Made by a program: the position numbers and the translations under genes. DNA of 64,000 nt, taken from Pseudonocardia sp. MH-G8 (GTDB lineage: Bacteria > Actinomycetota > Actinomycetes > Mycobacteriales > Pseudonocardiaceae). Shown piece after piece: positions 48,886-58,436 of the stretch. The stretch's first letter is position 1, and each line of letters starts with the position of its first letter. Where the stretch lies: the NCBI RefSeq assembly GCF_002262885.1, contig NZ_NKYF01000014.1, positions 1 to 64,000 of the forward strand, written 5' to 3'. A model generated the notes under the pieces. It was given only the letters and a program-made list of their open reading frames with translations, had not been told where the DNA came from and searched no databases.

Positions 48886-49341
48886 GTGAAGGGGATCTGG
48901 GGCGAGTTCAAGGCGTTCGCGCTGGGCGGCAACATGCTGGACCTGGCGCTCGGATTCATCATCGGCACGGCGTTCGCGGGGCTGGTCGACAGCCTGGCAG
49001 GCGATGTGATCATGCAGTTCGTGGCGGCGGTCTTCGGCCAGCCCGACTTCTCGACGCTCACGTTCACGCTCAACGGTTCCGAGATCCGGTACGGGGCGTT
49101 CCTGACCGTCGTCATCAACTTCCTGTTGCTGGCCGCGGTGCTGTTCGGTCTGGTCAAGCTGCTCAAGCGCGCCGGGTTGGGGAACTTCAAGGCGCAGGGC
49201 AGCCGGGAGTGCCCGCACTGCAAGGAGTTCGTCGCGATCGACGCGACGAAGTGCAAGTACTGCACCGCCGACATCGATCCGGTCGTCGCCGACGAGGACG
49301 AGTCGCCGCAGATCGCGACGGAGAAGCGGGTGGCGGAGTAG
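48886..49341 (+). CDS. mscL: Large-conductance mechanosensitive channel with C-terminal zinc ribbon
   Basis: This 151-residue channel starts KGIWGEFKAFALGGNMLDLALGFIIGTAFAGLV, split here by the conserved GN, and has the second membrane helix at about residues 68-92. Homopentamers open under osmotic downshock. After the cytoplasmic helix it carries an added C-terminal ribbon with two C-x2-C pairs (CPHCKEF and CKYCTADI) absent from E. coli and M. tuberculosis MscL. GGGAGG precedes the GTG at 48886, and an in-frame extension upstream lacks homology. Confidence 0.9.
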   Translation: MKGIWGEFKAFALGGNMLDLALGFIIGTAFAGLVDSLAGDVIMQFVAAVFGQPDFSTLTFTLNGSEIRYGAFLTVVINFLLLAAVLFGLVKLLKRAGLGNFKAQGSRECPHCKEFVAIDATKCKYCTADIDPVVADEDESPQIATEKRVAE

Positions 49342-49422
49342 CGAGGCCTCTGGCTCACCCGTTCGGACTCCGGTGGGGTGCCACGTGGGACGATGGGTGT
49401 TCCCCGCTCGAGAAGGAACAGA

Positions 49423-51261
<1,839 letters not shown>

Positions 51262-51264
51262 CCA

Positions 51265-51283
51265 CCCGCCGCTGAGCGGCTGG
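51265..51283. terminator. Short hairpin between lepA and the secreted-protein gene
   Basis: GCCGC and GCGGC pair around TGA, extended by two further pairs. It sits 4 bp after the lepA stop between convergent genes, so it may act as a weak terminator. Confidence 0.3.
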
Positions 51284-51305
51284 CGTGGACCGGCAGCCGG
51301 TCGGT

Positions 51306-51689
51306 CTACGCCTCCGGCGCCGTGCTGCTCAGCTCGAACGTCGCGGTGCCACCGGCGAGCTCCAGCACCCGGATGGTCAGGGTGCCCTGCGGGGAGGCGA
51401 ACTGCACGGTGCCGCCCGGACCGGTCACGCCGTACGAGCGCGCGTTGCCCGACGACAGCATGAAGGTCACGGCGTAGGTGCCGACGTCGGTCACGGTCAG
51501 CGCGCTCGGCCCGGCTCGCCCGTCCAGCGGGATCTCCACCGGCCCCGTCACCCGCAGGGTGCAGCTGCCGTCGAGGCAGGCGCCCACGTCGGTGCCGGGC
51601 GGCTGCTGGGCCGCCGCCACCGCGGGCGGCCCCGTACCGCTCAGCACGAGTGCGGTGAGCAGGGCGGCTGCGGCGATCGGACGGCGCAC
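51306..51689 (-). CDS. Secreted hypothetical protein
   Basis: This 127-residue protein has a signal peptide (RRPIAAAALLTALVLSGTG, cleavage near AVAAA) and a small beta-rich mature domain with two cysteines (GACLDGSCTLRV) that could form a disulfide. It contains LTVTDVGTYAVTFMLSSG, suggestive of an immunoglobulin-like strand order, but no family is recognised. It is convergent with lepA. Confidence 0.65.
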   Translation of the reverse strand: MRRPIAAAALLTALVLSGTGPPAVAAAQQPPGTDVGACLDGSCTLRVTGPVEIPLDGRAGPSALTVTDVGTYAVTFMLSSGNARSYGVTGPGGTVQFASPQGTLTIRVLELAGGTATFELSSTAPEA

Positions 51690-51752
51690 GAACGTGACGC
51701 TAGATCACTTCGGGCGGGGGTGGTGCGGGGATGACCCGGTCGGGGGGCCACG

Positions 51753-52142
51753 ATGGGACGCATGAGCGCCGGCCCGTTCCCCGTTGCCACCGTCGTGACG
51801 GGAGCCGTCCTGCTCGGCGTGCTGGTCGTCGGTGTCGCCGCTGCGCGGGCGAAGGGCCGGTGGACGCTGCTGGCCACCGGGATCCTGGCCATCCTCGTCG
51901 TGGGCATCGTCCTCACAGCGGTTGCCGGCGGCCCGGACACCGAGGACCCCGCGGTCGAGCTCGCCGCCCTGTACACGATCACCGTGCCGCTCGTCCTGGC
52001 CTTCGTCGCGGGGTGGCTGGCGGCGTTCGGCAGCTGGCTGCGCCGGTTCCTCGTCGTGGCGGTGGCGACGCTGCTGCTCGCGGTGTTCCCCTACGCGGCG
52101 GCGGGCCAGGCGACCGCGGATGCGTTCCTGCGCGGGGGCTGA
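51753..52142 (+). CDS. Small integral membrane protein, unknown function
   Basis: This 129-residue protein has four hydrophobic helices at about residues 10-30, 38-58, 68-92 and 96-118 and no catalytic motif. Start choice is uncertain: ATG 51753 has a G-rich stretch upstream, while ATG 51762 follows CACGAT in a leaderless layout. It is convergent with the MarR gene and a strong hairpin separates them. Confidence 0.65.
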   Translation: MGRMSAGPFPVATVVTGAVLLGVLVVGVAAARAKGRWTLLATGILAILVVGIVLTAVAGGPDTEDPAVELAALYTITVPLVLAFVAGWLAAFGSWLRRFLVVAVATLLLAVFPYAAAGQATADAFLRGG

Positions 52143-52161
52143 CGCGCTGCTCGAACAGCGC

Positions 52162-52195
52162 GCAGCCGTGGCACCCGGGCGGGTACCACGGCTGC
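52162..52195. terminator. Bidirectional terminator hairpin
   Basis: GCAGCCGTGG pairs perfectly with CCACGGCTGC, and the enclosed ACCCG/CGGGT extends the stem. It lies 20 bp after the membrane-protein gene and 28 bp after the convergent MarR gene, so it can serve both. Confidence 0.65.
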
Positions 52196-52223
52196 GGTGG
52201 GGTCGGTGACGGGGAACCCGGGC

Positions 52224-52703
52224 TCAGGCCTGAGCCGGGGTGGGGCGGTTGGCGAGCGCCTCGAGCAGCTCGGCGAGCTGGGCGCGTTCGGGGGTGTGGG
52301 CAGGTCCGAGGGCTTCGCTCGCGCGGCGCTCGACGCGCCCGCAGACCCGTTCGACGACGGCGCGGCCGCCGCCTGCGAGGTGGACGAGCACGCGCCTGCG
52401 GTCCACGGGGTCCGTGCGTCGGTAGGCGAGTTGTGCCGCGACCAGGCGGTCGACGACGCGGGTGGCGGTGGGCGCCGGCAGCGCCGTGTGGGAAGCGATC
52501 TCGCCCATGCTCCGCCCGCCTCCGCGGGCGAGCATCAGCAGGACGCGCCAGCCGTCACGGCTGACACCTTCGCCCGTAGTAGCCGGGGCGAGCGCGGAGG
52601 CGACAGCCCGGTCCAGCCGGTCGAGCAGCTCGACCAGACCTGTCACTCGCGGCGCCGGGGAATAGACGCCCCCCGACGCCGTTCGACTTGGTGGCTCAGA
52701 CAC
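52224..52703 (-). CDS. MarR-family transcriptional regulator
   Basis: This 159-residue winged-helix regulator has RDGWRVLLMLARGGGRSMGEIASHTALPAPTATRVVDRL (split at the turn) and the wing RRTDPVDRRRVLVHL, the MarR signature D-x-R-R. It would repress a nearby gene in response to a small aromatic or oxidant. The GTG at 52703 lies 8 nt after TACAGT. The quinone oxidoreductase gene directly upstream on the same strand is a natural target. Confidence 0.85.
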   Translation of the reverse strand: MSEPPSRTASGGVYSPAPRVTGLVELLDRLDRAVASALAPATTGEGVSRDGWRVLLMLARGGGRSMGEIASHTALPAPTATRVVDRLVAAQLAYRRTDPVDRRRVLVHLAGGGRAVVERVCGRVERRASEALGPAHTPERAQLAELLEALANRPTPAQA

Positions 52704-52711
52704 GGTCACAC

Positions 52712-52717
52712 ACTGTA
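52712..52717 (-). promoter_or_regulatory. -10 hexamer TACAGT for marR
   Basis: On the minus strand the hexamer ends 8 nt before the GTG at 52703 without a Shine-Dalgarno. Confidence 0.4.
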
Positions 52718-52794
52718 CGTCCTGAGAGGGCCGGACGGGGCTCTCAGGATCCCGATTTCCTAGACGAACGGCCGATTCACCGCGACGGGCGGCT

Positions 52795-53760
52795 TCATGG
52801 AGTGAATACGATCTTGCCAGCAGTGTCTCCATCGAGCATCGCGCGGAAGCCCTCCTCCGCCCGATCCATCGGCAGCTCGTGCCCGATCTCCGGTGAGATT
52901 CCGGTGTTCTCGACGAATCGGAGCAGGTCAGCGAGCTCCTGGCGGGTTCCCATGGTCGAACCCAGAACGCGCAGTTGGAGGAAGAACAGCCGCTGGAGGT
53001 CGGCACCGGGGTTGGGCCCGCTGGTCGAACCGGAGACAACGATCACCCCACCGGGTTTGAGGGCGCGCATCGAGTGCGACCACGTGGCGTCACCGACCGT
53101 CTCGAACACCGCGTCGACGCGTTCGGGCAGTCGCTCGCCCGAGGGGAAGGTGGCGTGCGCACCGAGCCGTTCGGCGACGGCCCGCTTCTCCTCGGTACGA
53201 CCGGTCACCCAGACGCGCATCCCGGCCGCGCGGCCGAGCTGCACCAGGGCCGTCGACACGCCGCCCGACGCGCCCTGCACGAGCATCGTCTGCCCGGGAC
53301 GCAGGCCCGATTTCGTGAACAGCATCCGGTAGGCGGTGAGCCACGCGGTGCCCATCACCGCCGCCTGGGCGGCGCTGAGCCCGGCCGGCTTCGGCACGGC
53401 GTTGCGCGCCGGCACCACGACGGTCTCGGCGAACGTGCCCTGGTGCTTCTCGGTGAGCAGCGTGCGCTTGGGGTCCAGCGTCTCGTCGCCGTCCCACGCG
53501 GGGTCGCCGATCACCGAGTGCAGCACGACCTCGGTGCCGTCCGGGAGCGTCCCGGCGCCGTCGCAGCCGAGGATCATCGGGAACTGGTCGGGCTTGATGC
53601 CCACACCGCGCAGCGTCCAGATGTCGTGCATGTTCAGGCTCGCGGCGGTGACGGTGACGGCGACCCAGCCGTCCGGGACCTCGGGCGCGGGACGCTCTCC
53701 CACGGTGAGCGAGTCGAGCGGAGCGTCGGCGTTGGGCTCTGCGGCGTAGACGGCGAACAT
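52795..53760 (-). CDS. Zinc-binding-type alcohol dehydrogenase/quinone oxidoreductase
   Basis: This 321-residue medium-chain dehydrogenase/reductase has ILGCDGAGTLPDGTEV, the NAD(P) fold QGASGGVSTALVQLGRAAGMRVWVTG and a C-terminal DRAEEGFRAMLDGDTAGKIVF. The catalytic zinc cysteine and structural zinc cysteines are missing, so it belongs with the zinc-free quinone oxidoreductases. It lies 91 bp upstream of marR on the same strand. Confidence 0.87.
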   Translation of the reverse strand: MFAVYAAEPNADAPLDSLTVGERPAPEVPDGWVAVTVTAASLNMHDIWTLRGVGIKPDQFPMILGCDGAGTLPDGTEVVLHSVIGDPAWDGDETLDPKRTLLTEKHQGTFAETVVVPARNAVPKPAGLSAAQAAVMGTAWLTAYRMLFTKSGLRPGQTMLVQGASGGVSTALVQLGRAAGMRVWVTGRTEEKRAVAERLGAHATFPSGERLPERVDAVFETVGDATWSHSMRALKPGGVIVVSGSTSGPNPGADLQRLFFLQLRVLGSTMGTRQELADLLRFVENTGISPEIGHELPMDRAEEGFRAMLDGDTAGKIVFTP

Positions 53761-53791
53761 GCCACGGAACCTAGTGCCGCGGGCCGTGGCC

Positions 53792-53797
53792 TACTGT
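53792..53797 (+). promoter_or_regulatory. -10 hexamer TACTGT for the small membrane protein gene
   Basis: The hexamer ends 7 nt before the GTG at 53805 and there is no ribosome binding site. Confidence 0.4.
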
Positions 53798-53804
53798 GTG
53801 AGAC

Positions 53805-53993
53805 GTGATACGGGCGGTGGCGGACTGGTGGGACGCGGTCGAGCTGTGGCTCACCCAGCTCCCGTTCGGGTTCCAGGTCCTGCTCGCCGGGTTCGTCCTG
53901 GTGCCGTTGTGCTGGTTCGCCGCGGTGGCGGTCGACCGGATCGTGGACGGGGCCGCGGCGCGGCTCGCCGCCCGACGGAGCCGGGGTACGTGA
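53805..53993 (+). CDS. Small single-helix membrane protein
   Basis: This 62-residue protein has one strong membrane helix (FQVLLAGFVLVPLCWFAAVA at about residues 23-42) and a basic C-terminal tail (RLAARRSRGT). Function unknown. It is divergent from the quinone oxidoreductase gene and is followed by two palindromic repeat units before the sirtuin gene. Confidence 0.6.
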   Translation: MIRAVADWWDAVELWLTQLPFGFQVLLAGFVLVPLCWFAAVAVDRIVDGAAARLAARRSRGT

Positions 53994-54040
53994 CCGCAGG
54001 CGCATGACCGGGGCCGGCCGTGACCGCCCCGACGGCCGAA

Positions 54041-54103
54041 GATCATCAACTGGGTGCAGTTCCGGCGACATGCCGCCGCCTGTGCGCCCAACGGGCGATC
54101 ATG
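54041..54103. repeat. Palindromic intergenic unit, family 2, copy 2
   Basis: The unit runs from GATCATCAACTGGGTGCAG through a CGGCG-ACATG-CCGCCG centre to TGTGCGCCCAACGGGCGATC. It aligns end to end with the perfect palindrome at 24692-24747. Confidence 0.65.
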
Positions 54104-54121
54104 GATCGGGGTGCCGAACCA

Positions 54122-54183
54122 GATCACCAGTTGGGCGCAAAAACGGCCGTATGCGGCCGGGAACGCGCCGAGCCGACGATCAC
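54122..54183. repeat. Palindromic intergenic unit, family 2, copy 3
   Basis: A tandem neighbour of copy 2: GATCACCAGTTGGGCGC, an AAAAACGGCCGTATGCGGCCG centre, then GCGCCGAGCCGACGATCAC. Copies 2 and 3 lie side by side between convergent genes, where they could also terminate transcription. Confidence 0.65.
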
Positions 54184-54220
54184 TGCAGTAGCGCCCCGAG
54201 CCCGGACCGGAACGCGAAGC

Positions 54221-55072
54221 TCACGCGCCGCCGGGCAGCGCCGGGCCCGCCGTCGCCGCGAGGGCCGGCAGCACGTCGGAGCAGCCGGCGTCCACGCGCA
54301 CCGCGGCCAGTTCGTCGCCGCGGGTGGCGCCGCGGTTGACGATCACCACGGGGGTGCCGGCCTTGTGCGCGTACCGGACGAACCGCAGCCCCGACATCAC
54401 CGTCAACGACGAGCCGGCCACCAGCAGCGCGGCCGCGGCGTCGACCATCGCGTAGGCGCGGGCCACCCGCTCGCGCGGCACGTTCTCGCCGAAGAACACC
54501 ACGTCGGGCTTGAGCACGCCGTCGCAGGCGGCGCAGCGCGCCGTGCGGAAGCCGTCGACGGCGGCCAGTTCCGCGTCGCCGTCCGGGGCGGCCTCCACCG
54601 CTCCGCCCGCGGCCTCGACGAAGCCGGGGTTGAGCCGCGCGAGCCGCTCCTGCAGCGCCGCGCGGCTGCTGCGCACGCCGCACGAGACGCACATGACCTC
54701 GGAGATGCGGCCGTGCAGGTCGATCACCGCGGTGCTGCCGGCCGCACCGTGCAGCCCGTCGACGTTCTGGGTGATCAGACCGTGCAGCGCCCCGCAGCGT
54801 TCGAGCGCGACCAGCGCCCGGTGCCCGGCGTTCGGCTCGGCGTGCGCCATCCGCGCCCATCCGACGTGGCTGCGCGCCCAGTACCGCCGCTGCGCGGGCT
54901 CGCCGGAGAGGAACTCCTGGTAGTTCATGGGTGTGCGGCGCGGCGAGCCCGGGCCGCGGTAGTCCGGGATGCCGGAGTCGGTGGACAGCCCGGCCCCGGT
55001 GAGGACGACGAGCGGGCGGGCGGAGAGCAGGTCGAGCGCCCGGTCGAGCGCATCCACCTCCAGCAGGTCCAC
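54221..55072 (-). CDS. Sir2-family NAD-dependent protein deacetylase
   Basis: This 283-residue sirtuin has the NAD motif LTGAGLSTDSGIPDYRG, the catalytic TQNVDGLH, and a zinc site of two C-x2-C pairs (CVSCG and CAACDG). It removes acyl groups from lysines. The GTG at 55072 was chosen because TAGCCT ends 7 nt upstream; the frame is open much further through repeat DNA. It is divergent from the TIGR03086 gene with a strong palindrome between. Confidence 0.9.
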   Translation of the reverse strand: MDLLEVDALDRALDLLSARPLVVLTGAGLSTDSGIPDYRGPGSPRRTPMNYQEFLSGEPAQRRYWARSHVGWARMAHAEPNAGHRALVALERCGALHGLITQNVDGLHGAAGSTAVIDLHGRISEVMCVSCGVRSSRAALQERLARLNPGFVEAAGGAVEAAPDGDAELAAVDGFRTARCAACDGVLKPDVVFFGENVPRERVARAYAMVDAAAALLVAGSSLTVMSGLRFVRYAHKAGTPVVIVNRGATRGDELAAVRVDAGCSDVLPALAATAGPALPGGA

Positions 55073-55079
55073 GGAGTCC

Positions 55080-55085
55080 AGGCTA
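55080..55085 (-). promoter_or_regulatory. -10 hexamer TAGCCT for the sirtuin gene
   Basis: On the minus strand the hexamer ends 7 nt before the GTG at 55072, again leaderless in layout. Confidence 0.5.
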
Positions 55086-55132
55086 GATGATCGATTCCCT
55101 GCACGACGCGCGTCTGCCGGGGCCGCAGCGTC

Positions 55133-55197
55133 ATGATCGGCGAGTCGGCGCGTTCGCGTGTTGATCCCGCCCGCGAACGCGCCGAAGTATCGATCAT
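55133..55197. repeat. Long interrupted palindrome between divergent genes
   Basis: ATGATCG at one end pairs with CGATCAT at the other, and inside TCGGCGCGTTCGCG pairs perfectly with CGCGAACGCGCCGA around a 13-nt loop. Size, GATC ends and layout resemble family 2, but the inner sequence differs. It lies between the sirtuin promoter and the TIGR03086 gene. Confidence 0.6.
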
Positions 55198-55262
55198 GGG
55201 CCGCGCCGACGCTGTCGCGTTCGTGCAATACCGCCGCTCGCCGGCCCGGCAGGCTGCGGGAC

Positions 55263-55853
55263 ATGGATTCGGCAGACCACATGGACCAGAGCATCGGGCT
55301 CGCCGTCGCCACCATCCGCGACACCGACACCGCTCTCTTCGACGACCCCTCGCCCTGCGCCGGCTACACGGTGCGCGACGTGGTGAACCACCTCGCGTTC
55401 GGCTTCCTGCTGGCCCGCCGCTCCGGCGCGCGGGAGCCGTGGGACCCCGCCTGGAGCGCGGCGGACCGCACGCCCTACCTCGGGGGGCTGCCCGACGGGG
55501 AGTGGGCGCGGGCCTGCGCCGACGAGGCCGCGGCCACGGCGCGCGCCTGGGCCGACCCGGCCGCGTGGGAGGGGGAGGCGAGCATGGGCGGCGCGCCGAT
55601 GCCGGCCGCGTTGATCGGCGCGATGATGACCGCCGAGTTCGCCGTGCACGCGTGGGACCTGGCGGTGGCCACCGGGCGCGCGGTCGAGGTGCCCGACGGC
55701 CTCGCCACGGTGGTGCTCGAAGGCGTCTCCGCGATGGCACCCGCAGGCCGGGAGGGTGGCTGGTTCGGCGCGGAGGTGGCGGTGCCGGGCGACGCCCCGG
55801 CGTTCGAGCGCGCGCTGGCCGCGTCCGGCCGCGACCCGCGGTGGACGCCGTGA
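55263..55853 (+). CDS. TIGR03086-type metal-binding protein (DinB/mycothiol-S-transferase-like)
   Basis: This 196-residue four-helix-bundle protein has SPCAGYTVRDVVNHLAFG near residue 30 and MTAEFAVHAWDLAVATG near residue 120, whose histidines form the DinB_2/maleylpyruvate isomerase-type metal site. Many such actinobacterial proteins are mycothiol- or bacillithiol-dependent transferases; the substrate here is unknown. ATG 55263 was chosen, and ATG 55281 is an alternative. The stop overlaps the next start (GTGA). Confidence 0.82.
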   Translation: MDSADHMDQSIGLAVATIRDTDTALFDDPSPCAGYTVRDVVNHLAFGFLLARRSGAREPWDPAWSAADRTPYLGGLPDGEWARACADEAAATARAWADPAAWEGEASMGGAPMPAALIGAMMTAEFAVHAWDLAVATGRAVEVPDGLATVVLEGVSAMAPAGREGGWFGAEVAVPGDAPAFERALAASGRDPRWTP

Positions 55854-56281
55854 CCGGCCGGCTCGCCGGGGTGGACGTCGCCGCGGTGAACCGCCGGGTG
55901 GTCGCGCAGTTCCGGGCGGGCGGCGCGATCGAGGGGATGCACCGCGAGCGGCTCCTGCTGCTGACCACCACCGGGCGTCGCAGCGAACAGGCGCACACGG
56001 TTCCGATGATGTTCCACCGCGACGGCGAGCGGGTGCTCGTCGTCGCGTCGAACGCCGGCGCGGCCGGGCACCCCGACTGGTACCTCAACCTGGCCGTGGA
56101 CCCGCAGGTCACGATCGAGGTGGGCGACGAGCCGGGCGGAGCGCCGCGCCAGGCCACGGCGGTGACCGTCGAGGGCGACGAACGCACCGCCCTGTGGGAG
56201 ATGCTGAAGGCCACCTACCCGTTCTTCGCCGACCACGAGGCCGCGACCACCCGCACCATCCCGGTCGTGGCGCTGCGCTGA
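55850..56281 (+). CDS. Deazaflavin (F420)-dependent nitroreductase-family protein
   Basis: This 143-residue DUF385-type protein has LLLLTTTGRRSEQAHTVPMMF, HPDWYLNLAVDPQVTIEVG and LKATYPFFADHEA, the signature of the Ddn/F420-dependent quinone reductase family. It would use F420H2 to reduce quinones or nitro compounds. The GTG start overlaps the TIGR03086 stop, so the two are coupled and may act on a shared substrate. Confidence 0.88.
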   Translation: MTGRLAGVDVAAVNRRVVAQFRAGGAIEGMHRERLLLLTTTGRRSEQAHTVPMMFHRDGERVLVVASNAGAAGHPDWYLNLAVDPQVTIEVGDEPGGAPRQATAVTVEGDERTALWEMLKATYPFFADHEAATTRTIPVVALR

Positions 56282-56384
56282 CCGTGCTGCGCTGACCGCG
56301 GCGCCCGCGAGATCCCGATGTGGAATTCCCGCTTGGCCGATCCCACGTGCCACTATCCGTGAGCGACGCGGAACGGGGGGTCAC

Positions 56385-57227
56385 GTGGCGGGCTACGAGG
56401 GGTCGATGATCCGCCGGCGGATCCTGGCGCGGCAGCTGCGGCTCCTGCGCGAGGGAGCGGGGCTGACGCTGGAGGAGGCGGCGCCGAAGCTGCACTTCTC
56501 GGTCAGCAAGCTCTGCCGGATCGAGAACGCCCAGGTCGTGATCGACATCCACTGGGTGAAGAGCATGCTCGATCTCTACGACGTGGGCGGGTCCCGCTGG
56601 ACCGAGCTGATGGAGATCGCCCAGGAGGCCATGCAGCCCGGGTGGTGGAAGGCCTACGGGCTGGGGAACAGCAGCTACATCGCGTTCGAGACGGAGGCGC
56701 GACGTGCCCAGTCCTTCAGCCTCGGCTACGTGCCCGGGGTGCTGCAGATCGCCGAGTACGCACGGGCGTTGATGCGCGCGGTCCCGGTGCGCCGTACCGC
56801 CGAGCAGTTGGAGAGCGAGGTCGCTGCCCGACTCCATCGCCAGGCCCGCCTGACGTCGAGGGAGAACCCGCTGGAGCTGGTGACGGTGATCGATGAGGGG
56901 GCGTTGCGCCGGCCCATCGGCGGCACCCATGTGTGGCACCGGCAGCTCGACCGGCTCGTCGAGCTCGCCGGGCTGGACACCGTGGACCTGCGGGTGCTGC
57001 CGACGGAGGTGGGCGCGCACGCCGCGCTGGCGTCCGAGTTCACCATCCTCAACTTCGGGGATCTCGGCGAGCCGGACATGGCGTACGTCGAGCACACCCT
57101 CGGCGCGCTGAGCTTGGACAAGGACGGCGACGTCACGCGCGCTAGGCTCACCTTCGAGTGTGTGCAGTCCGACGCGCTCGACCCGGCCGCGTCGGTGGAG
57201 CTGATCCGGCGGCTCGCCGGGGCGTGA
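56385..57227 (+). CDS. XRE-family regulator with DUF5753 domain
   Basis: This 280-residue regulator has a helix-turn-helix at about residues 14-65 (LRLLREGAGLTLEEAAPKL followed by VSKLCRIENAQV) and a DUF5753 C-terminal domain (YIAFETEARRAQSFSLGYVPGVLQ, EYARAL). These regulators are nearly always paired with a DUF397 protein, which follows here 22 bp downstream. Such pairs regulate development or antibiotic production in streptomycetes. Confidence 0.92.
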   Translation: MAGYEGSMIRRRILARQLRLLREGAGLTLEEAAPKLHFSVSKLCRIENAQVVIDIHWVKSMLDLYDVGGSRWTELMEIAQEAMQPGWWKAYGLGNSSYIAFETEARRAQSFSLGYVPGVLQIAEYARALMRAVPVRRTAEQLESEVAARLHRQARLTSRENPLELVTVIDEGALRRPIGGTHVWHRQLDRLVELAGLDTVDLRVLPTEVGAHAALASEFTILNFGDLGEPDMAYVEHTLGALSLDKDGDVTRARLTFECVQSDALDPAASVELIRRLAGA

Positions 57228-57249
57228 ACCGGCGACCGTGGGGGATGCC

Positions 57250-57453
57250 ATGCGTGACGACGAACTCCGCTGGTTCACCAGCAGCTTCAGCGGAGGCAAC
57301 GCGAACTGCGTCGAGGTGGCGATCGTGCCCGGGGGCGGTGTCGCCGTCCGCGACACGAAGGACCGCTCCCTCACCCCGCACCGCTACGCGGCAGCCGACT
57401 GGACGGCGTTCCTGTCCGGGATCCGCGCCGGGGAGTTCGACCTCCGCGGATGA
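57250..57453 (+). CDS. DUF397 protein
   Basis: This 67-residue protein is a typical DUF397: LRWFTSSFSGGNANCVEVA, then VAVRDTKDRS and WTAFLSGIRAGEF. It is the small partner of the XRE/DUF5753 regulator encoded just upstream and may act as its antagonist. GGGGG precedes the ATG at 57250; a GTG at 57238 is in frame. Confidence 0.93.
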   Translation: MRDDELRWFTSSFSGGNANCVEVAIVPGGGVAVRDTKDRSLTPHRYAAADWTAFLSGIRAGEFDLRG

Positions 57454-57490
57454 GGTGAGCGGCGGTTCGGTGCACACGGATGCCAGACCG

Positions 57491-57631
57491 TGATCGCTGC
57501 GAGAAGCACCTGACCGTCGCCCCGACCGCGCCCACGCACTGCTGGGACCGATCACCGGGCCGTGATCACTCCGGCAGGTACGCCACGTCGCGGCGTCCGC
57601 TTCCAGGTACTGATCGGATCGATCACCGCGC
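57491..57631. repeat. Dispersed intergenic repeat, family 1, copy E
   Basis: The first part (57491-57555) runs TGATCGCTGCGAGAAGCACC to GGGACCGATCACC and matches copy D and the second half of copies A-C. A further direct motif, GGTACTGATCGGATCGATCACC, follows at 57606-57627. The repeat fills the convergent gap between the DUF397 and enoyl-CoA hydratase genes. Confidence 0.65.
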
Positions 57632-57646
57632 GCCGCGTCCCAGCGG

Positions 57647-58405
57647 TCACTGCGCCCATCGCGGCTTGCGCTTCTCGGCGAACGCGCGAATGCCTTCCTG
57701 GCCCTCCTCGCCGGCGAAGAACCGCGCCGACAGCTGCTGCATCTCGGCGAACCGGGCATCCAGGGGCGCGTCGCCGCGCAGCAGCTCCTTCGTGGCGGCC
57801 AGTGCCCCGGGAGCGCCCAGGCGCAGCATCTCGGCGTAGCGGGTGACCTCGGCGTCGAGGTCGAAGCCCGGCACCGCGCTGTTCACCAGCCCGATCCGGG
57901 CCGCGCGGTGCCCGTCGAACGTCTCGCCGGTGAGGAACAGCTCGTGGGCCGCGCGCGGCAGCAGCCGCGGCAGCACGGTGACCGAGATGACGGCCGGGAC
58001 CACGCCGATCCGCACCTCGCTGAACGCGAACGTGGCGTCCTCGGCGACGACCGCGACGTCGCAGGCGGCCACCAGCCCCACCCCGCCCGCGCGCGCCGGG
58101 CCCGCGACACGGGCCAGCACCGGTGTCGGGGAGCTCCAGATCCGCTCCAGGATCGCCGGGAACTCCGCCACGCCCTGGTCGGACGCCGCCGCGCCGCGCG
58201 CCTCGGTGAGGTCCATCCCGGAGCAGAAGACCCGCTCGGTGTGGGTCAGCACGATCACGCGGGCCGCGTCGTCGGCGATCGCGGTGTCCAGGTGCCCCAG
58301 CAGCTCGCCGCGCAGCTGCGCCGACAGCGCGTTGCGGTTGTGGGGGGAGTCCAGCGTGATCGTCGCGACGCCGTCGGCGACGTCGAGGTGCACCAGCTCG
58401 GTCAT
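57647..58405 (-). CDS. Enoyl-CoA hydratase/isomerase family protein
   Basis: This 252-residue crotonase-fold protein has DSPHNRNALSAQLRGEL, the oxyanion-hole RVFCSGMDLTEARG and RVAGPARAGGVGLVAACDVAV, and the LPRLLPRAAHELFLTGE block. It hydrates or isomerises acyl-CoA intermediates. The usual second catalytic glutamate position reads V-R-I-G-V, so the exact activity is uncertain. TACCGT ends 6 nt before the ATG. Confidence 0.87.
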   Translation of the reverse strand: MTELVHLDVADGVATITLDSPHNRNALSAQLRGELLGHLDTAIADDAARVIVLTHTERVFCSGMDLTEARGAAASDQGVAEFPAILERIWSSPTPVLARVAGPARAGGVGLVAACDVAVVAEDATFAFSEVRIGVVPAVISVTVLPRLLPRAAHELFLTGETFDGHRAARIGLVNSAVPGFDLDAEVTRYAEMLRLGAPGALAATKELLRGDAPLDARFAEMQQLSARFFAGEEGQEGIRAFAEKRKPRWAQ

Positions 58406-58436
58406 GCCCGCACGGTATCCGCCACAGGCAACCGGA

